Part shown: positions 51,398-60,360 of the stretch, one piece after another
Layout of the letters: each line of letters begins with the position of its first letter
How positions within the stretch are numbered: position 1 is the stretch's first letter
Assembly: GCA_015057715.1 (NCBI GenBank)
Contig: SVDS01000005.1
Coordinates: 18,585-82,584, forward strand
DNA from: Paenibacillaceae bacterium
GTDB lineage: Bacteria > Bacillota > Clostridia > Lachnospirales > Lachnospiraceae
Reading direction: 5' to 3'
Length of the DNA stretch: 64,000 nucleotides
Notes under the pieces: generated by a model
Seen by the model: only the letters and a program-made list of their open reading frames with translations
The model's database searches: none
What the model was told of the DNA's origin: nothing
Position numbers and translations under genes: made by a program

Positions 51398-52901
51398 GCC
51401 AAATACAATCTGGGAGAATTTACCCATTACCAGAAAGCTTTTTCTGGAAATAGCGGTAACAGCAGTAGTTCTCTTTGCCAGCAACCTGTTTATCTATGCC
51501 CAGATCAATCAGATGGTGGAACGGATGAATTCCGTTTATATGAGCAATGTGAATCTAAACGAATTATCCGATGCGCTAACCAATGTTCAGAACTTCATGT
51601 ACAAATACTTACAGGTAAAAGACTCCGAGTCATTAATGGATTATTACCGGTCAGAACAGGATTACAGGAAACTTTTAGATGGACTGAATGTGCTGGTAAC
51701 GGACAACCCTGTACAGCTTCTGGAGAAAAATATCCGGAATATGTCTGACAGCTATCTGGCGGTTACAGACGAAACAGTACAGGCAAAGCGGGGACAGAAT
51801 GTAGAAAAGTACAAAAGCTCCTATGAATCCGCATTAAAGCTTTACCAGTTTATAAACCACGATATTGCTGTTCTTAACAGCAGGCAGTTTAAGAACAACT
51901 CCGCCAGCTATCAGACTCTTCAGGCTGCGCTCCAGTATTTAGAGGTGATCAGCTCTGTTATACTGGTTATCGTTATGATTATCAGCCTCTCAGTGATGAT
52001 GATGATGACCAGAGACATTGTTACCCCACTCACCAGTCTGGCCCATACGGCAAAGCTGGTTGGACAGGGGAATTTTCATGTAAAGGTACCTTATATCCGT
52101 TCGGGTGACGAACTTGGGATTGTAACCAATACATTTAATCAAATGGTGGACAGTTTGGCCGATTATGTGAATAAAATTAAAGAGAGTGCTGAAAAAGAGC
52201 AGGAGATGAAGGAACGGGAGCTTTTAATGGAAAACCATCTAAAGGAAGCCCGTTTACGTTATCTGCAGTCCCAGATTAATCCTCATTTTCTGTTTAACTC
52301 TCTCAATGCAGGCGTACAGCTGGCGATGATGGAAGATGCAGAGAAAACCTCGGTATTCATGGAAAAAATGGCAGATTTCTTTCGGTACAATGTAAAGAAA
52401 GGTGCGGAGGATGCCACCATTCGGGAAGAAGTAGGAACGGTTGAAAACTATATTTACATTTTAAATGTCCGGTTTGCGGGTGATATTCACTATGAATCAA
52501 GCCTGGAGGAAGATGCTTTGGACTATTCCATGCCCAGCATGACCCTGCAGCCGCTGGTAGAGAATGCAGTAACACACGGAATCAGGAATATCAGCTGGCC
52601 GGGAAATATCCGTCTCTCTGTAAAAAATAAGGAAGATGCCATAGAAATCCGAATTGATGATAATGGAAAGGGAATTGAGAAAGAAAAATTAAAGCGGATT
52701 CAGGAAGGTGTAAAAATCCAGGAAGATACCACATCGACCGGAATCGGTATTTATAACGTGATATCCCGTCTGGAGCTTTATTATAATCAAAAGGAACTGT
52801 TTTCCATTGTCAGTGAAGGGGAGGATCAAGGAACTTCAGTAATTTTACGGATTCCTAAAAAGGGGGAAGAGATACATGTTTCGGATACTGGTTGCAGATG
52901 A
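51387..52901 (+). CDS. Sensor histidine kinase, YesM/LytS-like
   Basis: A 504-residue kinase with two membrane helices (about 18-38 and 190-212), a small external region, a HAMP domain (DIVTPLTSLAHTAKLVGQGNFHV, about 214-266), the His_kinase segment LQSQINPHFLFNSLNAGVQLAM (His near 306) and an ATPase with MTLQPLVENAVTHGI and RIDDNGKGIEKEKL. I start at 51387, where AGGAG lies 11 bases upstream. The stop overlaps the response-regulator gene by 26 bases. Signal input is probably via the anchored receptor encoded just before. Confidence 0.92.
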   Translation: MKNKPNTIWENLPITRKLFLEIAVTAVVLFASNLFIYAQINQMVERMNSVYMSNVNLNELSDALTNVQNFMYKYLQVKDSESLMDYYRSEQDYRKLLDGLNVLVTDNPVQLLEKNIRNMSDSYLAVTDETVQAKRGQNVEKYKSSYESALKLYQFINHDIAVLNSRQFKNNSASYQTLQAALQYLEVISSVILVIVMIISLSVMMMMTRDIVTPLTSLAHTAKLVGQGNFHVKVPYIRSGDELGIVTNTFNQMVDSLADYVNKIKESAEKEQEMKERELLMENHLKEARLRYLQSQINPHFLFNSLNAGVQLAMMEDAEKTSVFMEKMADFFRYNVKKGAEDATIREEVGTVENYIYILNVRFAGDIHYESSLEEDALDYSMPSMTLQPLVENAVTHGIRNISWPGNIRLSVKNKEDAIEIRIDDNGKGIEKEKLKRIQEGVKIQEDTTSTGIGIYNVISRLELYYNQKELFSIVSEGEDQGTSVILRIPKKGEEIHVSDTGCR

Positions 52902-54462
52902 TGAAGGGATTATGCTGGAATCCATACGGAGTATTATTGAATCAAACTTTAAAAGTGAGTGTGAGATTGTCTGTGTAAAGACTGGAAGGGCGGTAATTGA
53001 ACAGGCCGGTCAGTTCCGTCCGGATATTGCTTTTGTAGACATTCAGATGCCTGGATTAAGCGGAATTCAGGCAATCAGGGAGATACGTAAATTTAATCAG
53101 ACCATGGTATTTATTATTATGACAGCCTTTGATAAGTTTTCTTATGCCCAGGAAGCGGTGAATCTTGGCGTGATGGAATTTATTATGAAGCCCGTAAATA
53201 AGAAGAAAATTCTGGATGTCTGCGTGAAAGCCATGCATCAGGTTGAGGAGGCAAGGCAGAAGATCAGTGATGATCTAAAGATAAGAGAACGCCTGGAAAT
53301 CGTCGTTCCCATGATCGAAAGCGGGTTTATTTACACCATACTTCAGGAAGATTCAGACCCCCTTCACAGCGGGTACCCGGAGATGCTTGATATCCGAAAG
53401 CCTTATGGTTTCATTGTGGTTTTGGAATTCGGGGACAGCATGGAGGGGGGAACCATGACCAATGCCATCGGAGTGGGGGTGAAGGTCAATAAATATTACA
53501 GCATGGTGCGGGAAATTCTTAAAGACTATTTTGAATGCGTCATCGGTCCCGCCATGGGGAACAGGCTGGTTTTGTTTCTTTCCTTTGATCAGGAAAAGAT
53601 GCAGTATGAAAAGCGGGTGGAAGTGATCACAAGAACCAGGAACATGATTCATAAGCTGGAAAACAGCATGGACATAAAGTGCAGAGGCGGAATCGGATCA
53701 GTGAAACCTCTGGCGGAAATCCGCCATTCCTATACGGAGGCATTAAAATCCTTAAGAGAAAGTGACAGCCATGTGGTGCATATTACCGATATTCCGGCGG
53801 TGGCGGAATACGATGGGGAATATCCTCTCGATCTGGAGAACCAGTACCTCCAAAGAGGTATGAAAGCAGACCGGGAGGGTGCGTTATCCTGTGCCAATGA
53901 ATTTTTTGACTGGATGCTGGTGCATGACGGTGATATGAGATCCAACATTGAAATCAAGGTTCTGGAACTGGTGATGAGACTGGAGCGGAGGGCCTTTGAA
54001 GCAGGAAATGTCCGCTACGGATTCCGTTACCGGGAAAACTATATGGCAGAATTAAAGGAAGCAGCTGACGGAGAAGGGGTGCGGCGCTGGTTCTTAAGTA
54101 AAACCAGGGATATCTGCGATAAGATCAGTACCTCCAGGGAGCGGGAATTTGAAAATGTGGTATCAAGGGTCAAGGGGTATATCGACGAGAACTACGCCAG
54201 GGATATTTCTCTTGACGATGTATCGCGAATGGTGGACATCAGCCCCTATTATTTCAGCAAGCTGTTCAAACAGGAGGTAGGGGAGAATTTCATTGAATAT
54301 GTGACCAGAACCAGAATCAAAAACGCCAGAAGGCTGCTGGAGGATCCCAGATACAGCATCAAAGAGATCTGTGTGATGTCCGGCTACAGTGATCCCAATT
54401 ATTTCAGCAGGATTTTTAAGAAATATGAAGGGATGACACCAACCGAATACAGGGAGAGGTAA
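52876..54462 (+). CDS. Response regulator, YesN/AraC type, long form
   Basis: A 528-residue regulator: receiver domain 1-120 with Asp55 (IAFVDIQMPGLSGI), phospho-sensing Lys in EFIMKPVNK, a long central region of about 290 residues, and a C-terminal AraC domain (about 425-528; YARDISLDDVSRMVDISPYYFSKLFKQEVGENFIEYV and GYSDPNYFSRIFKKYEGMTPTEYRER). GGGGG lies about 10 bases before the ATG. It likely controls the receptor-kinase operon itself and the sugar importer at 55664. It is twice as long as the regulator at 41722, mainly in the linker. Confidence 0.92.
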   Translation: MFRILVADDEGIMLESIRSIIESNFKSECEIVCVKTGRAVIEQAGQFRPDIAFVDIQMPGLSGIQAIREIRKFNQTMVFIIMTAFDKFSYAQEAVNLGVMEFIMKPVNKKKILDVCVKAMHQVEEARQKISDDLKIRERLEIVVPMIESGFIYTILQEDSDPLHSGYPEMLDIRKPYGFIVVLEFGDSMEGGTMTNAIGVGVKVNKYYSMVREILKDYFECVIGPAMGNRLVLFLSFDQEKMQYEKRVEVITRTRNMIHKLENSMDIKCRGGIGSVKPLAEIRHSYTEALKSLRESDSHVVHITDIPAVAEYDGEYPLDLENQYLQRGMKADREGALSCANEFFDWMLVHDGDMRSNIEIKVLELVMRLERRAFEAGNVRYGFRYRENYMAELKEAADGEGVRRWFLSKTRDICDKISTSREREFENVVSRVKGYIDENYARDISLDDVSRMVDISPYYFSKLFKQEVGENFIEYVTRTRIKNARRLLEDPRYSIKEICVMSGYSDPNYFSRIFKKYEGMTPTEYRER

Positions 54463-54466
54463 GGTT

Positions 54467-55519
54467 ATGAAAATGTGGGGCGGGAGGTTATTACTGATGG
54501 TATTGGCCTGCTGTATTCTGATGTCAGGGTGCAGACAGGCAAAGGTTGAGACTGCAGAGCAGGAACAGGAAAAGGCGGGGGAGAGGCCTTTGCAGATCGG
54601 TCTGAGCATTGATTCATTTGTCATCGAACGGTGGATCAGAGACCGGGATGTCTTCGTTTCTGCTGCAAAAGAAATGGGTGCGGAAGTCAATGTACAGAAT
54701 GCCAACGGTGATGTTAACGAACAGATCGAGCAGATCCAGTATTTTATTAAGAAGCAGATGGACGTCATTGTGGTGGTGGCGGGTGACTGCGAGGCACTGT
54801 CAGATGTGATGAAGAAAGCAAAGGCGGCAGGAATCAAGACCATGAGCTATGACCGCCTGGTTTTAAATGCAAACAGTGATATGTACATCTCATTTGACAA
54901 CAAGGGCGTGGGGAGTCTGATGGCAGAAAATCTGGTTCAGAACATACCTGAGGGCGGAAAAGTCATCATGATTCAGGGACCAGAATCCGATCATAATGTT
55001 GCAATGATCCGTGAGGGCTTTCAATCAGTTTTAGAAGGTAAAAATTTAGATGTGGTCTATCAGAACAATTGCGAAGGGTGGCTTGCGGAGCACGCCTACG
55101 ATTATGCCAAGGAAGCACTTGAAAAATATCCGGATGTGAAGGGAATCATGTGCGGAAATGACGATCTGGCCACCCAGGTTTTCAAAGTGCTATCCGAAGA
55201 CCGGCTGGCTGGGAAGGTGTGTCTTGTTGGTCAGGACGGTGATTTAATGGCCTGCCAGCGGATTGTGGAGGGCACCCAGAATATGACTGCTTTTAAATCG
55301 GTGGAAGAGGAGGCCAGACTGGCGGCGGAGTATGCGGTTAAGCTGGGGAAGGGGGAGCCCTTAACGGGAATCGACCAGACCATTCACGACGGAACCTATG
55401 ATGTCCCGTATCTGGAGCTGAATCCGGTAGCAGTTACCCGGGAAAACATGGATTCTGTCATCATTCAGGGAGGTTTCCATGCCAGGGAAGATGTATATTT
55501 AAATGTCATACAGCAGTAG
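54467..55519 (+). CDS. Sugar-binding lipoprotein, XylF-like
   Basis: A 350-residue lipoprotein with lipobox LMSGC (Cys22). The mature type-1 binding fold follows: IGLSIDSFVIERWIRDRDVFVSAAKEMGAEV, GIKTMSYDRLVLNANSDMYISFDN, IMIQGPESDHNVAMIREGFQ, MCGNDDLATQVFKV and VGQDGDLMACQRIVEGTQNMTAFK, the pattern of D-xylose-binding proteins. It begins 4 bases after the response-regulator stop, with AGGTAAGG as ribosome site, so it is part of the sensory operon, separated from the transporter genes by a terminator. It could feed the shared importer or present ligand to the kinase complex; both are inference. Confidence 0.9.
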   Translation: MKMWGGRLLLMVLACCILMSGCRQAKVETAEQEQEKAGERPLQIGLSIDSFVIERWIRDRDVFVSAAKEMGAEVNVQNANGDVNEQIEQIQYFIKKQMDVIVVVAGDCEALSDVMKKAKAAGIKTMSYDRLVLNANSDMYISFDNKGVGSLMAENLVQNIPEGGKVIMIQGPESDHNVAMIREGFQSVLEGKNLDVVYQNNCEGWLAEHAYDYAKEALEKYPDVKGIMCGNDDLATQVFKVLSEDRLAGKVCLVGQDGDLMACQRIVEGTQNMTAFKSVEEEARLAAEYAVKLGKGEPLTGIDQTIHDGTYDVPYLELNPVAVTRENMDSVIIQGGFHAREDVYLNVIQQ

Positions 55520-55535
55520 CATTTTTTTGCCAGTT

Positions 55536-55568
55536 AAAAAAGTCCTGTTCACCCAGGGCTTTTTTTAT
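55536..55568 (+). terminator. Terminator of the sensory operon
   Basis: AAAAAAG-CCTG (55536-55547) pairs CAGG-CTTTTTT (55554-55566) with one internal T/G mismatch and a short loop; T-run to 55566. Confidence 0.75.
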
Positions 55569-55616
55569 GTGGATGAATCCGTGCTAACGGTTGGCAAACA
55601 AGTCCTGATTCCTTCA

Positions 55617-55625
55617 TGCTAAAAT
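55617..55625 (+). promoter_or_regulatory. Candidate extended -10 promoter of the ChvE-type importer operon
   Basis: TGC followed by TAAAAT (55620-55625), 38 bases before the start codon. TTGGCA (55591-55596) is too far for a classical -35, fitting an activator-dependent promoter. Confidence 0.35.
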
Positions 55626-55663
55626 ATGCATATCAAAAACAAGTATTGGAGGAGGATTTATCA

Positions 55664-56827
55664 ATGAAAAGAAAACTTTTAGCAGTCGCAATGACTCTTG
55701 CCATGACGGCAGGAATGCTGGCTGGGTGCAGCGGGGGAAGCAAGGCACCGGAAACGAAAGCTCCAGAGACGACTACTACGGCAGCAGCTGCTGAGACAAC
55801 CAAAGCAGCAGAAACCACTGCTGCAGCAGCAAAAACAGAAAAGAAAGACGGAGTTTTAATTGGTGTTGCCATGCCAACCAAGGATTTGCAAAGATGGAAT
55901 CAGGATGGCTCCAACATGAAGAAAGAACTGGAAGCTGCAGGCTATAAAGTAGATTTACAGTATGCCAGCAACGATGTTCAGACTCAGGTTTCCCAGATTG
56001 AGAACATGATCTCCAATGGCTGCAAAATGTTAGTTATCGCTTCTATCGACGGAAGTTCTTTAGGTGAACCACTTTCTCAGGCAAAATCCATGGGAATTCC
56101 GGTTATCGCTTACGACCGTCTGATCATGAACTCTGATGCAGTTACATATTACGCTACCTTTGATAACTACAAAGTAGGCCAGAAGCAGGGCGAATATTTA
56201 GAGAAATCCCTTGGACTTGACAAAGCCGGTGATCCGAAGAATATCGAATTCTTCACAGGCGATCCTGCTGATAATAACTGCAAGTTCTTCTTCGGAGGAG
56301 CTATGGATGTTTTAAAGAAATATGTAGACAACGGCAGACTGGTTGTTAAATCTGGCCAGACAGCATTTGAGCAGGTTGCAACCGAGAAATGGGATTCTGA
56401 GAAAGCTCAGAACCGTATGGATACCATTATCGCAGGCAACTATTCAGACGGAACCGTACTTGACGCAGTTCTCTGCTCTAACGACTCCACCGCTCTTGGT
56501 GTTGAGAATGCACTTGCTTCTTCTTACACCGGAAAATATCCAATTATCACAGGTCAGGACTGCGATATTGCAAACGTAAAGAACATGATCCAGGGAAAAC
56601 AGGCTATGAGCGTATTTAAAGATACCAGAACTCTGGCTACCCAGGTAGTTAAGATGGTAGATTCTGTTATGCAGGGCGGCAAAGCTGAGATCAACGATAC
56701 CAAGTCCTATGACAACGGAACCGGAATCATTCCAACCTATCTTTGCGATCCAGTGGTTGTTACCGTTGACAACTATAAAGAAATGCTGATCACCTCCGGT
56801 TATTATACCGAAGACCAGTTAAAGTAA
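55664..56827 (+). CDS. Multiple-monosaccharide-binding lipoprotein (ChvE/MmsE-like)
   Basis: A 387-residue lipoprotein with lipobox MLAGC (Cys22) and an Ala/Thr/Lys-rich linker of about 40 residues. The mature domain matches ChvE-type proteins: IGVAMPTKDLQRWNQDGSNMKKELEAAGYKVDLQYASND, IPVIAYDRLIMNSDAVTYYATFDNYKVGQKQGEYL, FFTGDPADNNCKFFFGGAMDVL, VLCSNDSTALGVENAL and ITGQDCDIANVKNMIQGKQAMSVFKDTR. GGAGGAGG precedes ATG 55664; the frame continues to 55616 without support. It is the importer's receptor for pentoses or hexoses. It is much closer to ChvE than the paralogue at 54467 is. Confidence 0.92.
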   Translation: MKRKLLAVAMTLAMTAGMLAGCSGGSKAPETKAPETTTTAAAAETTKAAETTAAAAKTEKKDGVLIGVAMPTKDLQRWNQDGSNMKKELEAAGYKVDLQYASNDVQTQVSQIENMISNGCKMLVIASIDGSSLGEPLSQAKSMGIPVIAYDRLIMNSDAVTYYATFDNYKVGQKQGEYLEKSLGLDKAGDPKNIEFFTGDPADNNCKFFFGGAMDVLKKYVDNGRLVVKSGQTAFEQVATEKWDSEKAQNRMDTIIAGNYSDGTVLDAVLCSNDSTALGVENALASSYTGKYPIITGQDCDIANVKNMIQGKQAMSVFKDTRTLATQVVKMVDSVMQGGKAEINDTKSYDNGTGIIPTYLCDPVVVTVDNYKEMLITSGYYTEDQLK

Positions 56828-56848
56828 TCAGGCGGATTTCCTTATAGG

Positions 56849-56876
56849 GGACGGCTTTTATCAATGAAAGCCGTCC
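56849..56876 (+). other. Intercistronic stem-loop after the ChvE-type gene
   Basis: GGACGGCTTT (56849-56858) pairs AAAGCCGTCC (56867-56876), 10 bp perfect, no T-run. Likely lets more binding-protein mRNA accumulate than ATPase and permease mRNA. Confidence 0.6.
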
Positions 56877-56905
56877 TCTGAATATATAAAGAGGGAGGGA
56901 TATTC

Positions 56906-58510
56906 TTGGCAAATATACTTTTGGAAATGAAAAACATCACCAAGACGTTTCCGGGTGTGAAAGCCCTGGATTTAGTAAACCTTCAGGTAGAAGAAGGGGA
57001 GATCCATGCTCTGGTGGGCGAAAATGGAGCGGGGAAATCCACTCTGATGAATGTACTCAGCGGTATCTATCCCTACGGTTCTTACGAAGGAGATATCATT
57101 TATAACGGAGAGATTTGTAAATTCAGTCATATCAGTGACAGTGAAAAAAAAGGAATTGTCATTATTCATCAGGAACTGGCGCTGGTTCCCTATATGACAA
57201 TTGCCGAAAACATGTATCTTGGAAATGAAAAAGGAAAGAAATTCGCAATCAACTGGAATGAAACATTTGGGGAGGCTGATCAGTATCTAAAAACAGTAGG
57301 ACTTTCCGAATCCTCCCATACGCTTATTAAGGATATCGGAGTAGGAAAGCAGCAGCTGGTAGAAATTGCAAAGGCACTTGCAAAAAAAGCAAAACTGCTG
57401 ATTCTGGATGAACCGACTGCATCCTTAAATGAAGATGATTCAAAAGCTCTTCTGGACCTTTTGAAAAAATTCAAAGCAGAAGGTATGACCTCTATCATCA
57501 TATCTCATAAACTGAATGAAATTGCCTATGTAGCAGATAAAATTACCATTATCCGCGATGGCTCAACCATAGAAACACTGAACAGAAAGACAGATAATGT
57601 AACAGAAGACCGGATCATAAAAGGAATGGTTGGAAGAGAACTGGTAGATCGTTTCCCCAAGCGTACAGACATTCAGATCGGTGAAAAATCCATGGAAGTG
57701 GAACACTGGAATGCCAGCCACCCCCTTTATTCAGAGCGTAAGTTAGTAAACGACGTATCCTTCTATGTAAAAAAAGGAGAAGTTGTGGGAATCTGCGGCC
57801 TGATGGGGGCAGGAAGAACAGAACTTGCCATGAGTCTGTTTGGAAAAAGCTATGGAGCAAATATTTCCGGAACGTTAAAGATTCACGGTCAGGAAGTCCA
57901 TCTTCGTTCCGTGCGGGATGCCATCCGGCATAAGTTAGCTTACGTAACAGAAGACCGGAAAGGCAATGGTCTGATTCTTGGAAATCCCATACGAATCAAC
58001 ACCACCCTTGCCAATCTGCGTGCTGTCAGCTTCAGAACCATTATTGACAAAGACAAGGAAGTTCTGGCTGCTGAAGATTATATCAATAGACTGAAGACCA
58101 AATGCCCTTCTGTGGAACAGACCGTGGGAAATTTAAGCGGAGGAAACCAGCAAAAGGTTCTTTTATCCAAATGGATGTTTGCAGAACCGGATATTATGAT
58201 TTTAGATGAGCCAACCAGAGGAATTGACGTAGGCGCCAAATATGAAATCTACTGTATTATAAACAAACTGGCTGCCGCCGGAAAATCCATTGTCATGATA
58301 TCCTCAGAGCTGCCGGAAATTCTTGGTATGTCTGACCGCATTTATATCATGAACGAGGGTCGTATTGTTGGAGAGATGAGCTCACAGGAGGCTACACAGG
58401 AAAAAATCATGACATGCATTTTAAAATCAGATAAGCATCCTTCGGGAATACCTTTAACCCCGGATAACATGGGCATGGAAGAGGAAGGGAGAGTAGAAGA
58501 TGGAGAATAA
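56906..58510 (+). CDS. Sugar ABC transporter ATP-binding protein, MmsA/XylG type
   Basis: A 534-residue double ATPase. First half: Walker [11 protein letters not shown] (about 38-47) and Walker [11 protein letters not shown]; second half: degenerate Walker [11 protein letters not shown], signature [16 protein letters not shown], and Walker [17 protein letters not shown]. The first ABC signature is [13 protein letters not shown]. The asymmetry is normal for this family. Translation seems to start at TTG 56906, with GAGGGAGGG 7 bases upstream; the first in-frame ATG is later and would lose conserved strands. The stop overlaps the permease gene by 11 bases. Confidence 0.93.
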   Translation: MANILLEMKNITKTFPGVKALDLVNLQVEEGEIHALVGENGAGKSTLMNVLSGIYPYGSYEGDIIYNGEICKFSHISDSEKKGIVIIHQELALVPYMTIAENMYLGNEKGKKFAINWNETFGEADQYLKTVGLSESSHTLIKDIGVGKQQLVEIAKALAKKAKLLILDEPTASLNEDDSKALLDLLKKFKAEGMTSIIISHKLNEIAYVADKITIIRDGSTIETLNRKTDNVTEDRIIKGMVGRELVDRFPKRTDIQIGEKSMEVEHWNASHPLYSERKLVNDVSFYVKKGEVVGICGLMGAGRTELAMSLFGKSYGANISGTLKIHGQEVHLRSVRDAIRHKLAYVTEDRKGNGLILGNPIRINTTLANLRAVSFRTIIDKDKEVLAAEDYINRLKTKCPSVEQTVGNLSGGNQQKVLLSKWMFAEPDIMILDEPTRGIDVGAKYEIYCIINKLAAAGKSIVMISSELPEILGMSDRIYIMNEGRIVGEMSSQEATQEKIMTCILKSDKHPSGIPLTPDNMGMEEEGRVEDGE

Positions 58511-59675
58511 ATTAAAATTGTCGGAAGCACTAAAAAAATATACAATGGTAATCGTTCTGGCAGTAGTCGTAATCTTGTTTACGGTAAACACAGGAGGAAA
58601 AATGCTTCTTGCCCAGAACGTAAACAACTTAATCGCACAAAATGCATATGTGTTTATTCTGGCAACCGGAATGCTCTTCTGTATTCTGACAGGCGGCAAC
58701 ATTGATTTATCAGTTGGTTCTGTGGTCTGCTTCGTAGGAGCCATAGGTGGAAGCATGATGATTAAGATGGGAATGAATCCTTATCTTTCCCTTTTTTCCA
58801 TGATTGTTATCGGCATACTGGCTGGAGCCTGGCAGGGCTTCTGGATTGCTTACGTACGGATCCCGCCATTTATCGTGACTCTGGCAGGAATGCTCATTTT
58901 CCGCGGGCTTTCAAACGTGGTCCTTCAGGGAATGACCCTGTCTCCCGTACCGGACAGCTTTTTAAATCTGTTTAATACCTATGTTCCTGATGTATTTGGA
59001 ATGAAAGGTTTTAACCTCACCTGCTTCCTTGTTGGAATTGTAGCTTGCTGCATCTTTATTGTATCAGAGCTGATCACCAGAAAAAGAAAACTGAAAAAGG
59101 GATACCGGGTAGATCCCCTAAACAGTATGATCATTAAAATGGTACTGATGACTGCAGTAATACTTTTCTTCATGTATAAGCTGTCTCTCTACAAAGGAAT
59201 CCCCAATGCTCTTATCTGGGTTGTAGTAATCATCGGAATTTACAGCTACATATCTTCCAAAACAACTACAGGACGTTATTTCTATGCAGTGGGCGGAAAT
59301 GAAAAGGCAACCAGACTTTCCGGTATTGATACCAATAAGGTTTATTTCCTTGCATATTTAAATATGGGCCTTCTGGCAGCCGTAGCAGGCATGGTAACCC
59401 TGGCCCGTTTGAACTCTGCCAACCCAACGGCAGGAAATAACTATGAAATGGATGCCATCGGAGCCTGTTTCATTGGCGGTGCCAGCGCATACGGCGGAAC
59501 AGGTACTGTACCGGGTGTTATTGTAGGTGCTACACTGATGGGTGTTTTAAACCTGGGAATGAGCATTATGGGTGTGGATCAGAACCTTCAGAAAGTGGTA
59601 AAGGGAACCGTTCTTTTGGCGGCAGTTATATTTGATGTGGTAAGTAAGAGGAAATCATTTATAGTGAAGCAGTAA
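58500..59675 (+). CDS. Monosaccharide ABC transporter permease, MmsB/XylH/GguB type
   Basis: A 391-residue permease of the BPD_transp_2 family, about 9-10 helices. [99 protein letters not shown] and [37 protein letters not shown] are the conserved blocks; the length with a mid-protein loop around 190-210 fits the multi-sugar type. AGAGTAGAAG lies upstream. Works with the two genes before it; together they are the only complete ABC importer in the window with its own ATPase. Confidence 0.93.
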   Translation: MENKLKLSEALKKYTMVIVLAVVVILFTVNTGGKMLLAQNVNNLIAQNAYVFILATGMLFCILTGGNIDLSVGSVVCFVGAIGGSMMIKMGMNPYLSLFSMIVIGILAGAWQGFWIAYVRIPPFIVTLAGMLIFRGLSNVVLQGMTLSPVPDSFLNLFNTYVPDVFGMKGFNLTCFLVGIVACCIFIVSELITRKRKLKKGYRVDPLNSMIIKMVLMTAVILFFMYKLSLYKGIPNALIWVVVIIGIYSYISSKTTTGRYFYAVGGNEKATRLSGIDTNKVYFLAYLNMGLLAAVAGMVTLARLNSANPTAGNNYEMDAIGACFIGGASAYGGTGTVPGVIVGATLMGVLNLGMSIMGVDQNLQKVVKGTVLLAAVIFDVVSKRKSFIVKQ

Positions 59676-59698
59676 GCCTGATTAAAAAACGTAGTGAT

Positions 59699-59760
59699 GC
59701 GTGGGAATGGGAAGATTCATCTTAGAATCGTCCTGTTCCTGCGCTTTCTGATTTATAAAA
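59699..59760 (+). terminator. Imperfect stem after the sugar importer operon
   Basis: GCGTGGGAATGG (59699-59710) and CCTGTTCCTGCGC (59732-59744) pair imperfectly around GATTC/GAATC, followed by TTTCTGATTTAT. Weak U-tract. Confidence 0.4.
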
Positions 59761-59799
59761 TGTTAAGGAAATAAGGGTAGCGGTCACAGCAAATAAACA

Positions 59800-59828
59800 T
59801 TGTGGACCATGGAAATATATGGTAAAAT
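59800..59828 (+). promoter_or_regulatory. Promoter of the holin-like toxin gene
   Basis: TTGTGG (59800-59805) and TAAAAT (59823-59828) with 17 bases between, about 75 bases before the toxin start. Confidence 0.5.
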
Positions 59829-59908
59829 TTATTCAGGAGTAACCGAATACAGGGTGGAACCTTCCAACTTTTATGTTTACATGTCGTAACAGGATGGGAG
59901 GTGTGCAG

Positions 59909-59992
59909 ATGGACATATACCAAACTTTAAGCATATTGTTTTTAGGAGGTACGTTTCTAATTGCATTGCTGACTTACATAGGAAAAAAATAG
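59909..59992 (+). CDS. Small holin-like toxin of a type I toxin-antitoxin pair
   Basis: A 27-residue peptide, MDIYQTLSILFLGGTFLIALL followed by TYIGKK: a short polar start, one hydrophobic helix (about 5-22) and a basic end. This fits the putative holin-like toxin family (Hol_Tox, PF16935; TxpA/BsrG-type membrane peptides). A strong GGGAGGTG lies 5 bases upstream. The Lys-Lys codons coincide with the T-run of a minus-strand terminator, so an antisense RNA overlaps the 3' end, as in TxpA/RatA. It would damage the membrane when made in excess. No other coding sequence lies between 59676 and 60360. Confidence 0.75.
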   Translation: MDIYQTLSILFLGGTFLIALLTYIGKK

Positions 59993-60019
59993 CCTACCCT
60001 GCCGGCAAACAGGATAGGC
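59983..60019 (-). terminator. Terminator of the antisense RNA
   Basis: Read on the minus strand, GCCTATCCTG (60019-60010) pairs CAGGGTAGGC (60001-59992) with one mismatch, followed by TATTTTTTT, whose T-run is the complement of the toxin's terminal A-run. Confidence 0.7.
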
Positions 60020-60089
60020 GTGCTCATTACCACATGAGCATTTAACCATTCATGGGAGCTTCCACCTTGTGTGGCGGTTACTCTTTTAT
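59983..60089 (-). ncRNA. Antisense RNA antitoxin, predicted
   Basis: A minus-strand transcript from about 60089 to 59983 would overlap the toxin 3' end. Its promoter is TTTACA (60125-60120) with TATATT (60101-60096), spacer 18. It contains stems at 60021-60040 (TGCTCAT/ATGAGCA) and 60062-60074 (CCAC/GTGG), and ends in an intrinsic terminator. This arrangement is typical of RatA-like antitoxins; existence is predicted only. Confidence 0.55.
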
Positions 60090-60095
60090 AATATA

Positions 60096-60125
60096 AATAT
60101 ACCACATTGCAGATATGATTGTAAA
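60096..60125 (-). promoter_or_regulatory. Promoter of the antisense RNA
   Basis: TTTACA (60125-60120) and TATATT (60101-60096) on the minus strand, spacer 18. Confidence 0.45.
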
Positions 60126-60183
60126 GAGAGAAATCTGATTAATTGCTTTGTTTATAATTGTTAGTGCTAAATATAACAAAAAG

Positions 60184-60226
60184 GCTGCCGCTCAACTGAG
60201 AAACTTCAGTCGGGCGGCATTTATGC
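60184..60226. terminator. Hairpin downstream of the toxin module
   Basis: TGCCGCTC (60186-60193) pairs GGGCGGCA (60212-60219) with one G-T, an inner ACTGA pairs TCAGT; TTTATG follows on plus and CCTTTTTGTT on minus. It could end the toxin mRNA. Confidence 0.6.
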
Positions 60227-60360
60227 ATATTTGCATCACAAACAGGCTTCAAACCAGGTAAGAACCAATAAAAATTTTCCTATATATAGAAATCTTGGCT
60301 GAGTTGTGGTAGAATGCTACAAGTAAAAGAATGTTTTGATATGTAAAGGAGCATAAAAAT

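Noticed and set aside
55540-55607. AAGTCCTG repeated 60 bases apart before the ChvE-type gene as a regulator site
   Set aside because: The first copy is part of the terminator stem, and the match is only eight bases.
59848-59864. AGGGTGGAACC, resembling the T-box antiterminator motif
   Set aside because: The following GCG is absent, there is no specifier stem or terminator, and the downstream gene is a small toxin, not an aminoacylation or amino-acid gene.
59909-59992. Phage holin
   Set aside because: The peptide is too short, there are no phage genes nearby, and the antisense arrangement fits a type I toxin better.
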